A stretch of 22,279 nt of DNA from an uncultured Bacilli bacterium (lineage in GTDB: Bacteria; Bacillota_I; Bacilli_A; RF39; UBA660): assembly GCA_910588025.1 (NCBI GenBank), contig CAJUQG010000022.1:1-22279 (forward strand), read 5' to 3'. Position numbers and translations under genes: made by a program. Under the pieces are notes generated by a model. That model ran no database searches. It saw only the letters and a list, made by a program, of their open reading frames with translations, and was not told the DNA's origin. This document shows positions 1 through 7,489 of the stretch, piece after piece; the first letter of the stretch is position 1, and each line of letters begins with the position of its first letter.

Positions 1-3
1 ATC

Positions 4-37
4 AAAAAAAGTAGTATATTCATTTTGAATACACCAC
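4..37 (-). terminator. Intrinsic terminator at the end of the late operon
   Basis: Read on the minus strand, an 11-bp stem (arms 27-37 and 11-21, two G-U pairs) with a 5-base loop is followed by seven T residues (positions 10-4). It lies about 135 bases past the endolysin stop and is the strongest terminator-like hairpin in the window. It is the natural end of the lysis and late transcript. Confidence 0.8.
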
Positions 38-53
38 TTTGTCAACAGTCTGA

Positions 54-75
54 GACACCTTTAGTAAAAGGTGTC
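54..75. other. Perfect 9-bp hairpin in the 3' untranslated region
   Basis: The arms GACACCTTT (54-62) and AAAGGTGTC (67-75) form a perfect 9-bp stem around a 4-base loop. No T-run follows on either strand, so it is not a terminator by itself. It lies between the endolysin gene and the terminator at 4-37 and could protect the 3' end of the late mRNA; that role is inferred. Confidence 0.5.
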
Positions 76-90
76 CAGGTATGAGAAACA

Positions 91-111
91 GATACAAAAG
101 TATCTTTTTTT
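91..111 (+). terminator. Plus-strand intrinsic terminator candidate
   Basis: On the plus strand, GATAC (91-95), loop AAAA and GTATC (100-104) are followed by seven T residues (105-111). It would stop transcription entering from the left edge toward the phage operon. With the minus-strand terminator at 4-37 it makes this junction block transcription both ways. The stem is only 5 bp, so confidence is moderate. Confidence 0.5.
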
Positions 112-171
112 GTTTCCCAAAATTATTATAACCGATTATATTTTGTTCATTCATTTTGTGGGCTATTATAA

Positions 172-831
172 TTATTTTTTTATTTGTGCGCTTGTTTTTT
201 CAGGATCTACATAGATTTGTACTTTTCCGTAATCTCGAGTCTGAATAATAGCCACTTGATTTTTTATTTTCCATTCTAAAATGTCGTAAGTTAGTCCGCC
301 AAATCGAGATGGATATAAAACTCCACATTCATTACCAACGATAGGGTGTTTGTTCAAAGGATATACTCTCCAGGTATCAACATTGCTTGGCAAATAAATT
401 TGTTCTTTTTTATTTAATGTTTTAGCTTCTAAATCTGTAGTTAGGTACGATGTTGGATCTACTAAAGCACCATTTTTCTTTATTCTTAAATGTAGATGTC
501 TTCCATACGCATTACCACTTTCTCCAATTATTCCGAGGATTGTATCTTTTGTAACTTTGTCACCAATTTTCACTTTAATATTCTTTTGTAAATGAGCATA
601 AGTTGATTCTAATCCATTTTCGTGACGAATCATAACGAAGTTGCCGTAACTTTCAGTACCAATTGAACCTGGATTATGTTCTTTTCCATCCACAGCTTGT
701 ATAACTGTACCAGTGCACAAAGCAAAAACTTTGTTTTCTTCTTCGTTTGCTCTCCAACCGATATCTATGCCTTCGTGTCCATTCCCATAATTTTGCGTGA
801 TTCTTTTCTCACTATCTTTTACTACTCTCAT
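172..831 (-). CDS. Endolysin: M23-family peptidoglycan endopeptidase
   Basis: A 219-residue cell-wall hydrolase of the M23 (LytM/lysostaphin) zinc metallopeptidase family. The zinc site is visible: H19 and D23 in HEGID, a catalytic H80 in YAHL, and the HxH pair H112/H114 in GRHLHL. This fold cuts peptide bonds in peptidoglycan cross-bridges. Residues from about 150 to 210 form a separate C-terminal part that I cannot assign and that may bind the cell wall (SH3-like at most). No signal peptide or membrane segment is seen, which fits a cytoplasmic lysin released through a holin. The gene starts 2 bases after the holin stop, with an AAGG ribosome site overlapping that gene's end. It is the last gene of the late operon, the usual place for the lysin. 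Confidence 0.87.
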   Translation of the reverse strand: MRVVKDSEKRITQNYGNGHEGIDIGWRANEEENKVFALCTGTVIQAVDGKEHNPGSIGTESYGNFVMIRHENGLESTYAHLQKNIKVKIGDKVTKDTILGIIGESGNAYGRHLHLRIKKNGALVDPTSYLTTDLEAKTLNKKEQIYLPSNVDTWRVYPLNKHPIVGNECGVLYPSRFGGLTYDILEWKIKNQVAIIQTRDYGKVQIYVDPEKTSAQIKK

Positions 832-833
832 AA

Positions 834-1115
834 TTATTTACCTTCTTTCTTAGATATTTTTGAAAAAATATCATGAATAAAATTTGCACCACGGCTAACT
901 AAAATACCCGTTAAGATATTTGGTAAAATTGGCCATACAATATTTAAACCAACTAATCCAAACACATCAGCTTGTACTCCAATGCAAATAAAAATAGAAA
1001 CCATAAGAGCTCCTACTTTATCCCAACTGAATTTATTATTTTGCCATACTATTTTGCAATTTTCCCAAATTGCCTCAATAAGTATTGCAACAATTATTAT
1101 TTGTGAATATTCCAT
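834..1115 (-). CDS. Phage holin
   Basis: A 93-residue protein with two to three hydrophobic segments: about residues 4-16, 33-55 and 57-75, the last containing PNILTGILVSRGANFIHD. The tail KISKKEGK is positively charged. Size, membrane pattern and the ILTGILVSRG(A/S)N-type motif fit holins of Firmicutes phages, which form inner-membrane lesions that let the endolysin reach the wall. An in-frame start 57 bases upstream exists, but I chose the ATG at 1115 because AAGGAGG lies 8 bases before it. The gene sits between another small membrane protein and the M23 endolysin, a standard lysis cassette. Confidence 0.75.
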   Translation of the reverse strand: MEYSQIIIVAILIEAIWENCKIVWQNNKFSWDKVGALMVSIFICIGVQADVFGLVGLNIVWPILPNILTGILVSRGANFIHDIFSKISKKEGK

Positions 1116-1128
1116 CTCTATTTCCTCC

Positions 1129-1413
1129 TTAATCCACAGCTTCATAAGTTCTAATTTCATTGATAATATCATCTATAAACGAGTTACCTTTTAATTTTTT
1201 ATAAATTGTATATGAATACTCAATTGCAAGTAATTGATATCTAGTAATTGTTTTTGAGTCCTTACACCTATCGTATATTGTTAAAATGTCATTTCTAAGA
1301 CTGCATTTTGTTGCTTGAATCATATTAAAAGCAAATACAAAAAAAGCACCTAGTATGCTTACTAAAAATGCTATTTGTGTCCAATAATTTTTTATAAAAT
1401 TTAATACTTCCAT
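1129..1413 (-). CDS. Small membrane protein of the lysis region
   Basis: A 94-residue protein with one clear transmembrane helix at about residues 12-32, followed by a mixed-charge soluble part with two cysteines (C37, C50). The start at 1413 is supported by AAAGGA 7 bases upstream. Its stop lies 13 bases before the holin start, so the two are surely co-transcribed. I do not recognise the family. Position and topology suggest a second lysis component, such as a holin partner, antiholin or membrane-anchored tail accessory, but nothing in the sequence decides among these. Confidence 0.6.
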   Translation of the reverse strand: MEVLNFIKNYWTQIAFLVSILGAFFVFAFNMIQATKCSLRNDILTIYDRCKDSKTITRYQLLAIEYSYTIYKKLKGNSFIDDIINEIRTYEAVD

Positions 1414-1429
1414 ATTAATTCCTTTCTTT

Positions 1430-2155
1430 TTAATTAATTGTTAATGAACAATTAAAACAACCTATTTCATTTCCAAATTCATCATACTCATAATCGTGTT
1501 CAGTTACTTCAACTCTGCTAATAACTTCGTTACAGACTTTACAATAAGTTTCTTTGACATGACATACATTTTCAGTACTAACTGGTATTTTACGAATACG
1601 TTTTGAGTCAGCATGATCATGTTTTCTAACGTTTAGACCACATGTATCACATGTAACATTAAAATAACCATCATCATCTGTTATAGTTTGTTGTTTGCTA
1701 TGTTCGCGTGTTATTTCTTTATTGCATTTATTACATTTTAAGTTTTCGATTTCTTCATTAAAGTTAATCACTTCATATTGGTGCTCACATTCAGTTGGAG
1801 GAGATAGAATTTGTAGTATTTGACTTATTATTTGTTGTTTATCTTCTTCTGTAAAATAATCTACACCTTTTCTGGGTGTCGCGCCGTCTTCTCCTTTTGG
1901 TCCTTGAGGGCCTACATCCCCTTTTTCACCATGATCACCTTTTGGTCCAGGTTCTCCTATTGGCCCAGGATCACCTTTGTCTCCCTTTGGGCCTTTTAAT
2001 GATTCTAACTGTTCTTCAGTAAAATCTTCATAGCGAAATGGTTCTCCTTTCTCCCCACGCGGACCTTGAGGCCCTTCTGGACCTCGTTCCCCTTTTAAAT
2101 TTGGTTCGATAATTATAAACTCATCTATAACTTCTTTTTTGATAACCTCATTCAT
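1430..2155 (-). CDS. Collagen-like tail fibre protein with cysteine knuckles
   Basis: A 241-residue protein. Residues 21-39 and 54-93 are Gly-X-Y collagen-like repeats, which form trimeric triple helices in phage fibres. The break at 40-53 (FRYEDFTEEQLESL) and the following GVDYFTEEDKQQI (97-109) are spacers common in such tail proteins. The C-terminal half is unusual: four CxxC pairs (C141/C144, C169/C172, C205/C208, C233/C236) plus scattered histidines, suggesting zinc-ribbon-like knuckles. The ATG overlaps the stop of the upstream gene (TGATG), so the two are translationally coupled. The collagen assignment is direct from sequence; a role in host adhesion is inferred from position at the baseplate end of the tail genes. 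Confidence 0.75.
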   Translation of the reverse strand: MNEVIKKEVIDEFIIIEPNLKGERGPEGPQGPRGEKGEPFRYEDFTEEQLESLKGPKGDKGDPGPIGEPGPKGDHGEKGDVGPQGPKGEDGATPRKGVDYFTEEDKQQIISQILQILSPPTECEHQYEVINFNEEIENLKCNKCNKEITREHSKQQTITDDDGYFNVTCDTCGLNVRKHDHADSKRIRKIPVSTENVCHVKETYCKVCNEVISRVEVTEHDYEYDEFGNEIGCFNCSLTIN

Positions 2156-2508
2156 CAGTCATATACCTCGTTTCTCTTATGTGTAACATCTTTTAAAAGC
2201 TTTATTTTTCCTACTGTGATTGTTTTGATATCATTATCTTTCACAATTACAATATCGAAATCATATGTCCCGAACTCTAAATTACAAGTATCCTCGGATT
2301 CGATTGTAATGTAATAATAGTGATCTGATTCATCATATATAATCGTGTTGTTGCTTAGTCTTTTCTGAAAGAGACATTCTTCATCACTATAATATTCTTT
2401 TACAGAAAAAAAGACCTGATCTGGTCTTTCTGTAATAATTTCTTCATTTTTTAATTTCCGTTGAAATCGAAATGAATATGTATCTCCTCTTATAAATTCT
2501 ATTCTCAT
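2155..2508 (-). CDS. Small baseplate or tail protein upstream of the fibre
   Basis: A 117-residue protein starting MRIEFIRGDTYSF. A longer frame runs up to 2559, but I chose the ATG at 2508 because GGAAGGAG lies 4 bases upstream and the longer start overlaps the previous gene. It looks like an all-beta domain: alternating hydrophobic strands, an N-terminal RGDTYSFRFQ segment, and a C-terminal GTYDFDIVIV ... VGKIKLLKDVTH pattern. This resembles the small proteins, BppU-like in their N-terminal part, that precede collagen-like fibres in Firmicutes phages. It is coupled to the next gene by a one-base TGATG overlap. Exact function is unknown. Confidence 0.6.
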   Translation of the reverse strand: MRIEFIRGDTYSFRFQRKLKNEEIITERPDQVFFSVKEYYSDEECLFQKRLSNNTIIYDESDHYYYITIESEDTCNLEFGTYDFDIVIVKDNDIKTITVGKIKLLKDVTHKRNEVYD

Positions 2509-2519
2509 AAAACTCCTTC

Positions 2520-4475
2520 CTACTTGTATCCTAATACTTGATGTATCTTTATCTCCCATGTATTTGTGGCTACAATGGAAACTGTACCATTTATCATAGC
2601 GTTCAGATAACTTTCTGAAACATTAGTTATTTTGTTACTAGCGACTTTAATTACTTTTGCTTTAATTTGCAAAGTACTTTCGTTCGCCAAATAAGAAATC
2701 ACCAAATTAATTTGTTTGTTGTTAGGTGAATTAACTTTGACAGAACTATAGATATCAGCTTTACTATATAATATTTCTATATAATTATAATTAGATGGTG
2801 AGTCGGTTAAAGTAACGTCTTCAGTAGTTCCATTATCATTGTTGAATAATACTTTTGGTTTAGCTTGTATTTCTCCTTGGTAACTATATTTCAAATTAGA
2901 ATTATGGCTAATTGCACCGTATGATCCATCCCAATATGATAAAAAATCCATACAAGGAATATCCGTTCCATTCGTTCCATAATTTGTTGACACAACTGCG
3001 TTTGAAGTTCTTACTTCATCTCTAGCTACAAATTTTTTATTATTTTTATTATAAACATCTGTGTGATGTTGGAACCACGTCTTACCAAAATCAAAATTTG
3101 GTATACCTGCCACAACATCCATTTCTTTATTACCATTTGAAAGTTTATCGATTACCTCTAATTTGAATCGATAATCTGTTTGATAATCAAATATAGATCC
3201 ACAATCAATTGTAGATTGATTGATAGTATTCCCATTTAAACTTGGAGTCAAAGTTCCACCAAGCGTCCATGAACTAGCGTTTCTCTCTTTCCAAAACCAT
3301 TTCACTGTTAAGGCATTTGAAACAGATCCAAAACTTGCATTAAAAAAAGACCCATTATAGGTCAATTTTACTTGTGCACTTGTTTGGTTTGTTCTAGCAA
3401 ATGTCACATTTGTAATAGGACTAAAATAATCTAATATTCCTCCAGTTGCACTTACTACTTGAGAAGTACTGAATCCCCTACTATTTGTTACTGTTACGGT
3501 AAAATCTTTTTTACTTACTTTATTTAAGGTTACTGTATCAGTTGTAAATGTAGTACCATCCACTGATTTTGTAGAAATGGTAGATCTTGTATCACCGCTT
3601 GTACTAGATGCTTTAATAGTTGGTGTGATCTTTACATTTGAAAACCCTTTTACTAATTTATTTGAATTTCCAGTCAAAGCGGTTGTAATACTATTAGCAT
3701 CTGCTACTGCTCCTGTGATTGTTGGTTTACATCTTGATTCTAAACAATTTGCCGTTAAGGTAGCAGTCTTTGTTCCAATTAAGGTATTTCCATTGTAGGT
3801 ATTTAAAGTTAGCGTTCCTGCTCCACTTTTTCCACCAAACTGTTGATAAAAAGAAATCGGAAGCGTGAAATTTATATTCTTATTAGAAAACTTATACTCG
3901 GTACTTTGTAAATTGCCACTTGCATTGATAAATCCTGTTACAGAGCCAAGAGTCACTTTTAAACTATGCGTAAAACTACTACTGGCTGGATTTAGCGCGA
4001 TTGTATAAGTATCTTCAATATATCCACTTAAATTTGGGCAAGTAGTCGCTCGTGCAATTGTATCTAATGTTCTACTAGTAGATGCTATCGTTTTTGTTCC
4101 CCAACTATTACCTGTTGTATGTGTTGCTGAAATATTTACTGATTTTTGACCATTATCTGCATGATACACTCTTTTTGAAAATGAAGCTATTATTACCGCG
4201 CTACCAACACTTGCATTTCGTAAGTCGAAAGGAGCATTTAAATTTCCTGAGCTTGTGCCATCAATTGTAATATTAACTTTTGAGGACCCACTTGTATTGA
4301 ATGCGTTATAAGGATCAGATGCATTCTTTTTGTAAATCCATTGAACCGTGACATCACTATAATTCCCTGTTGTGTTTGGAATAGAACTCCAATTCAGATA
4401 ATAACTATAAATGCTATTGTAATTACCTCCAGGTATCGTTCCATTCGCAAACAATTGTAAGTCTAGCTTCATCAT
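2520..4475 (-). CDS. DUF859-like tail fibre or baseplate protein
   Basis: A 651-residue protein rich in Ser, Thr, Asn and Gly. It resembles the siphovirus DUF859 family: beta-sandwich repeats with NWSSIPNTTGNYSDVTVQW near the start and repeated Ig-like stretches through about residue 460. The C-terminal part contains the FGKTWFQHH and MDFLSYWDG segments. It is probably a distal fibre or baseplate decoration that contacts the host surface. Its start overlaps the stop of the tail hub gene (two adjacent ATGs at 4475 and 4472; I use the first). The N-terminus MMKLDLQLFANG shares the LQLFA motif with the scaffold protein of this phage. Recognition is from remembered family features, not a search. 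Confidence 0.65.
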   Translation of the reverse strand: MMKLDLQLFANGTIPGGNYNSIYSYYLNWSSIPNTTGNYSDVTVQWIYKKNASDPYNAFNTSGSSKVNITIDGTSSGNLNAPFDLRNASVGSAVIIASFSKRVYHADNGQKSVNISATHTTGNSWGTKTIASTSRTLDTIARATTCPNLSGYIEDTYTIALNPASSSFTHSLKVTLGSVTGFINASGNLQSTEYKFSNKNINFTLPISFYQQFGGKSGAGTLTLNTYNGNTLIGTKTATLTANCLESRCKPTITGAVADANSITTALTGNSNKLVKGFSNVKITPTIKASSTSGDTRSTISTKSVDGTTFTTDTVTLNKVSKKDFTVTVTNSRGFSTSQVVSATGGILDYFSPITNVTFARTNQTSAQVKLTYNGSFFNASFGSVSNALTVKWFWKERNASSWTLGGTLTPSLNGNTINQSTIDCGSIFDYQTDYRFKLEVIDKLSNGNKEMDVVAGIPNFDFGKTWFQHHTDVYNKNNKKFVARDEVRTSNAVVSTNYGTNGTDIPCMDFLSYWDGSYGAISHNSNLKYSYQGEIQAKPKVLFNNDNGTTEDVTLTDSPSNYNYIEILYSKADIYSSVKVNSPNNKQINLVISYLANESTLQIKAKVIKVASNKITNVSESYLNAMINGTVSIVATNTWEIKIHQVLGYK

Positions 4476-7096
4476 AAACTAAACACCCCTGTTCCTTTGC
4501 CGTGATTTGGATTGTTATATTCTTCAAAACGGCAATTTGGTGCAACAAAGTATTTTTCGACTGTCATATTTTCTGCTTTCACAATTGTTTCTTGTGACGT
4601 TTCATCATACCCTGCAAACAATAATGTTGTATTGCTACTTTTATCTATAATAGTCATTCCATTTTCGGCTAATTTATTCTGAACTTTAGAATTAGAATCG
4701 TCTATCGTTAACCCTTGATCATTAAATGTATAGCCCTTTTCTGTCCTAATTTGTGAGATTCCATTCTCAAGTAGTTCATTAATAATTGTGATCTTCTGCT
4801 CACTAGAAGTAATTTTGTTTTCTACAGAACTAATCTGTTGTTCTACAGATTCATTTGTAGCAAAATCATTTAACTTTTCATTAAAAGCTAACTCATTATT
4901 CTTTACAGTAGTATTTACTTCGCTAACTTTTTGCGTGATTGAATCACTTAAAATCTGCATTTTTGCTTCAGAGTCTTTTTGTGTTTCGAAATATTCTGTT
5001 ATTTTAGATTTCGTATAGTAATCGCAATCAAAAAAATCAATGAGTTCATCATCGATTCCTATATAACAATCGTCTTCAAAAGTACTGACTTTTGTATATC
5101 TTAAATTGATATGTTGCTCTTCTTTTAAGACATAGTATACCGTAGCTCCTGATGACAAAATTCCAGTTGAAGACATATAGTTTGTAGTAATTTCTTCATT
5201 GGTGTAACTTTCTATTTTTCCTATTTTCTTTATTAAATTACCACTTGTTACTTCTAATTCGTCATAAACATCTCCGATTTTAGCTAATTCATAATGATTG
5301 ACAATATGTCCTTCTTCATCATATTGATTTAGATCTACTAAAGCAGTTTCTTCATCGAATGCTTCATATTCGGTTGCCTCTGTTCCTTTTTCTATTTGAA
5401 TATTATCAAAAATGACCGTATTCGTTAAAGCTGTACCACTCCAATTAGAATAAAAAGTTATATTTAAAGATCCGTCACTTGTACTTGTAACTTGTATTAT
5501 TGATTTGAAGTTCTGATTAGAAGTAATATCAAAATTTGAGTCGTTTTCATATAAGCCACATCTTGCACCACTTTCATTAATGACATCTGAACTAATAGTA
5601 TAAGTTGTGTTTGGTTCTAACTTAAAATTTGCAACCCTTCGGTTCCATACTCCAGCATTAACCAACCTTATTTGATTACTATTTTCAATAAATAAATCAG
5701 TGTTAGTTCTATTTTCAAATTCTGTTTCTTTTGCATTAAACAAGTTTTTTATCGTAGATAAAGTTCTGACTTGTAAAAACCAGCCATCTTGCTCTATTCC
5801 TTTAATTGTCTTTATCTCACTTGGCTTATCAGGGCTTGGATCTACCTCTTGAAAACTATTTCCTTTTATAACTAGTTTGGGGATATCTTTACCTGCTGAA
5901 TCTTTAAAAAAAACTGGGTTGCCAGAGGCTGATTTGATTGGATTTAAGGTATCAATCTTTTTAGAATTTGTTTCTGTTTTAGAAACTAGAGCATTTATTT
6001 CATTTTTATTATAATCAACATCGAATCTAACTAGTTCAAGGTCTTTTTTTACACTTCCAGCCAATTCGTATGCAATATTACTTTTATTTTGAACACTAGC
6101 CCCTATTTTACATTTCAATCGGTTTTCTGTCTCTATAGATAATATTGTTACTTTTTGAATTGTTTTATCTTTTTTTTCAATCGCAATAATATCATTGACA
6201 TCCAAAAAGAAAACATCAAGTGCCGATTCTAATGCAAATGGAGTTAATTCTAAATTATTAACTTGATTATATATTTCTTGATTTCTATCTAATTTTATCA
6301 AATCTAAGAAAGGATTATCATTAATAGTCCAAGGAAAAGTTTGTTCTCCTTCTGGCCATACAACATTATTATTTATATTTTTATTTCCAAGTATCACTTG
6401 ATTAAGTGGGCCATATAATTTCTCACATGTTAACTTTTTATATTCATAAAATTTATATGAAAGATCAATTTCTGTTGGTCGTTTAATTTGAATTTTTCCT
6501 AATCTGGAAAATAGAGCTATTGCTCCCCTTTGCTCGGCATATCGACTTATTATTTCTCTTACACTCGTGTCTACTGGCATATTAGGTTTCTGTCTCATCA
6601 TATAGTTAGATTCTACAAAAACATTTTCATCTAATTCATATCCTGATTGGCTAATTACATTCTTTATATAATTACTTTCAGAAATTGGATAAGCATTATT
6701 ATCAACATATGTTTTTGTGCCTGCTTCTTTGGCTTTATCATAGCATTTTACAGTAATATATTCTCCTGTATCAGAAGTAGTCACATCTTCATTTTGAGCA
6801 ATAAAAACACCTTGTGGAATCCATGTAACTTCTTCATTGATTACTAATCCTCTATAGATTTTTATTTCTTTATTAATTACATCAATAAAGCCTTCCTTGA
6901 TCCACAAACTAAATTCTGCGCTTTTGATTGGAAATCCGCCTATCATTGTTTCATTACTATGACTGAATTTTGGATAATCTTTTATATATTTAGAACCATC
7001 ATACGTTACATTGTCTATTACAACTTTACTTCTTGATTGTCTTGTTAGCTTTTTACAAGCAATCTTATATTCATCACTAATACTATACATAATCAT
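4472..7096 (-). CDS. Tail hub (Tal-like) protein with carbohydrate-binding-like insert
   Basis: An 874-residue structural protein. Residues 1-350 look like a baseplate hub or tail-associated N-terminal domain (PQGVFIAQNED, TVKCYDKAKEA, VREIISRYAEQRG). Residues 387-413 carry a SASGNPVFFKDSAGKDIPKL linker motif common in these proteins. Residues 450-580 form a jelly-roll, CBM-like domain (NLFNA, FKLEPNTTYTISS, ending IQIEKGTEATEYEAF). Residues 700-785 are coiled coil, and the C-terminus is a short beta region. No peptidase motif stands out. The gene begins inside the preceding reading frame (14-base overlap); ATGs at 7096 and 7090 are both possible and no strong ribosome site decides. Its place after the tape measure and Dit-slot genes supports the hub role. 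Confidence 0.72.
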   Translation of the reverse strand: MIMYSISDEYKIACKKLTRQSRSKVVIDNVTYDGSKYIKDYPKFSHSNETMIGGFPIKSAEFSLWIKEGFIDVINKEIKIYRGLVINEEVTWIPQGVFIAQNEDVTTSDTGEYITVKCYDKAKEAGTKTYVDNNAYPISESNYIKNVISQSGYELDENVFVESNYMMRQKPNMPVDTSVREIISRYAEQRGAIALFSRLGKIQIKRPTEIDLSYKFYEYKKLTCEKLYGPLNQVILGNKNINNNVVWPEGEQTFPWTINDNPFLDLIKLDRNQEIYNQVNNLELTPFALESALDVFFLDVNDIIAIEKKDKTIQKVTILSIETENRLKCKIGASVQNKSNIAYELAGSVKKDLELVRFDVDYNKNEINALVSKTETNSKKIDTLNPIKSASGNPVFFKDSAGKDIPKLVIKGNSFQEVDPSPDKPSEIKTIKGIEQDGWFLQVRTLSTIKNLFNAKETEFENRTNTDLFIENSNQIRLVNAGVWNRRVANFKLEPNTTYTISSDVINESGARCGLYENDSNFDITSNQNFKSIIQVTSTSDGSLNITFYSNWSGTALTNTVIFDNIQIEKGTEATEYEAFDEETALVDLNQYDEEGHIVNHYELAKIGDVYDELEVTSGNLIKKIGKIESYTNEEITTNYMSSTGILSSGATVYYVLKEEQHINLRYTKVSTFEDDCYIGIDDELIDFFDCDYYTKSKITEYFETQKDSEAKMQILSDSITQKVSEVNTTVKNNELAFNEKLNDFATNESVEQQISSVENKITSSEQKITIINELLENGISQIRTEKGYTFNDQGLTIDDSNSKVQNKLAENGMTIIDKSSNTTLLFAGYDETSQETIVKAENMTVEKYFVAPNCRFEEYNNPNHGKGTGVFSL

Positions 7097-7478
7097 CAGG
7101 TATTTGTTGTATGAAACTTATTTCGAAAGGATCACAAACAAATTCTCCGTTCAATAAATATGATGGTGTAATATTCTCTGCAACTATATAACATATTTTG
7201 CTTACAAAATCTTGTTCTCTAAAATCAAAGAACCGGATTTCTCCAGTTCTTTTTTTTGCCATTTGCAATAACAATGCTGTCTCTTGCTCTTCCGGACTTT
7301 CATATTTTGCTATGAAGGTCATACGCTCGGGTAATGGATCAAGAAACATTACATTTTCATCTGTTGCTCCTGCTCCATCTCCATCTGTTTGAGGATAAGA
7401 ATAAGCTACAGATTGAGCATGAAAAATCTTCGTGACTCCATCTTGTGTAATTGAAAAATCATATTTATTTTCTAACAT
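7083..7478 (-). CDS. Distal-tail-slot protein, family uncertain
   Basis: A 131-residue protein between the tape measure and the tail hub, the slot of the distal tail (Dit) protein or of small DUF-type tail proteins. It is beta-rich and acidic, with VAYSYPQTDGDGAGATDEN near residues 24-42 and RFFDFREQDF near 102-111. The ATG at 7478 has AGGAGG 7 bases upstream, so the start is secure. It is shorter than a typical Dit protein (usually over 200 residues), so it may be a minimal ring protein or an adaptor. The name rests on position only. Confidence 0.55.
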   Translation of the reverse strand: MLENKYDFSITQDGVTKIFHAQSVAYSYPQTDGDGAGATDENVMFLDPLPERMTFIAKYESPEEQETALLLQMAKKRTGEIRFFDFREQDFVSKICYIVAENITPSYLLNGEFVCDPFEISFIQQIPDDYV

Positions 7479-7489
7479 TTCTTGACCTC

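Noticed and set aside
676..876. Plus-strand open frames of 60-125 codons, such as this one and those at 3577-3798, 7758-8123 and 16174-16551
   Set aside because: Each lies opposite a well-supported minus-strand gene, lacks a ribosome site and has a composition expected from antisense of A+T-rich coding DNA.
1436..1453. AT-rich inverted repeat AATTGTT/AACAATT at the end of the collagen-like gene
   Set aside because: The stem is all but free of G-C pairs and no T-run follows; it is expected by chance in such sequence.
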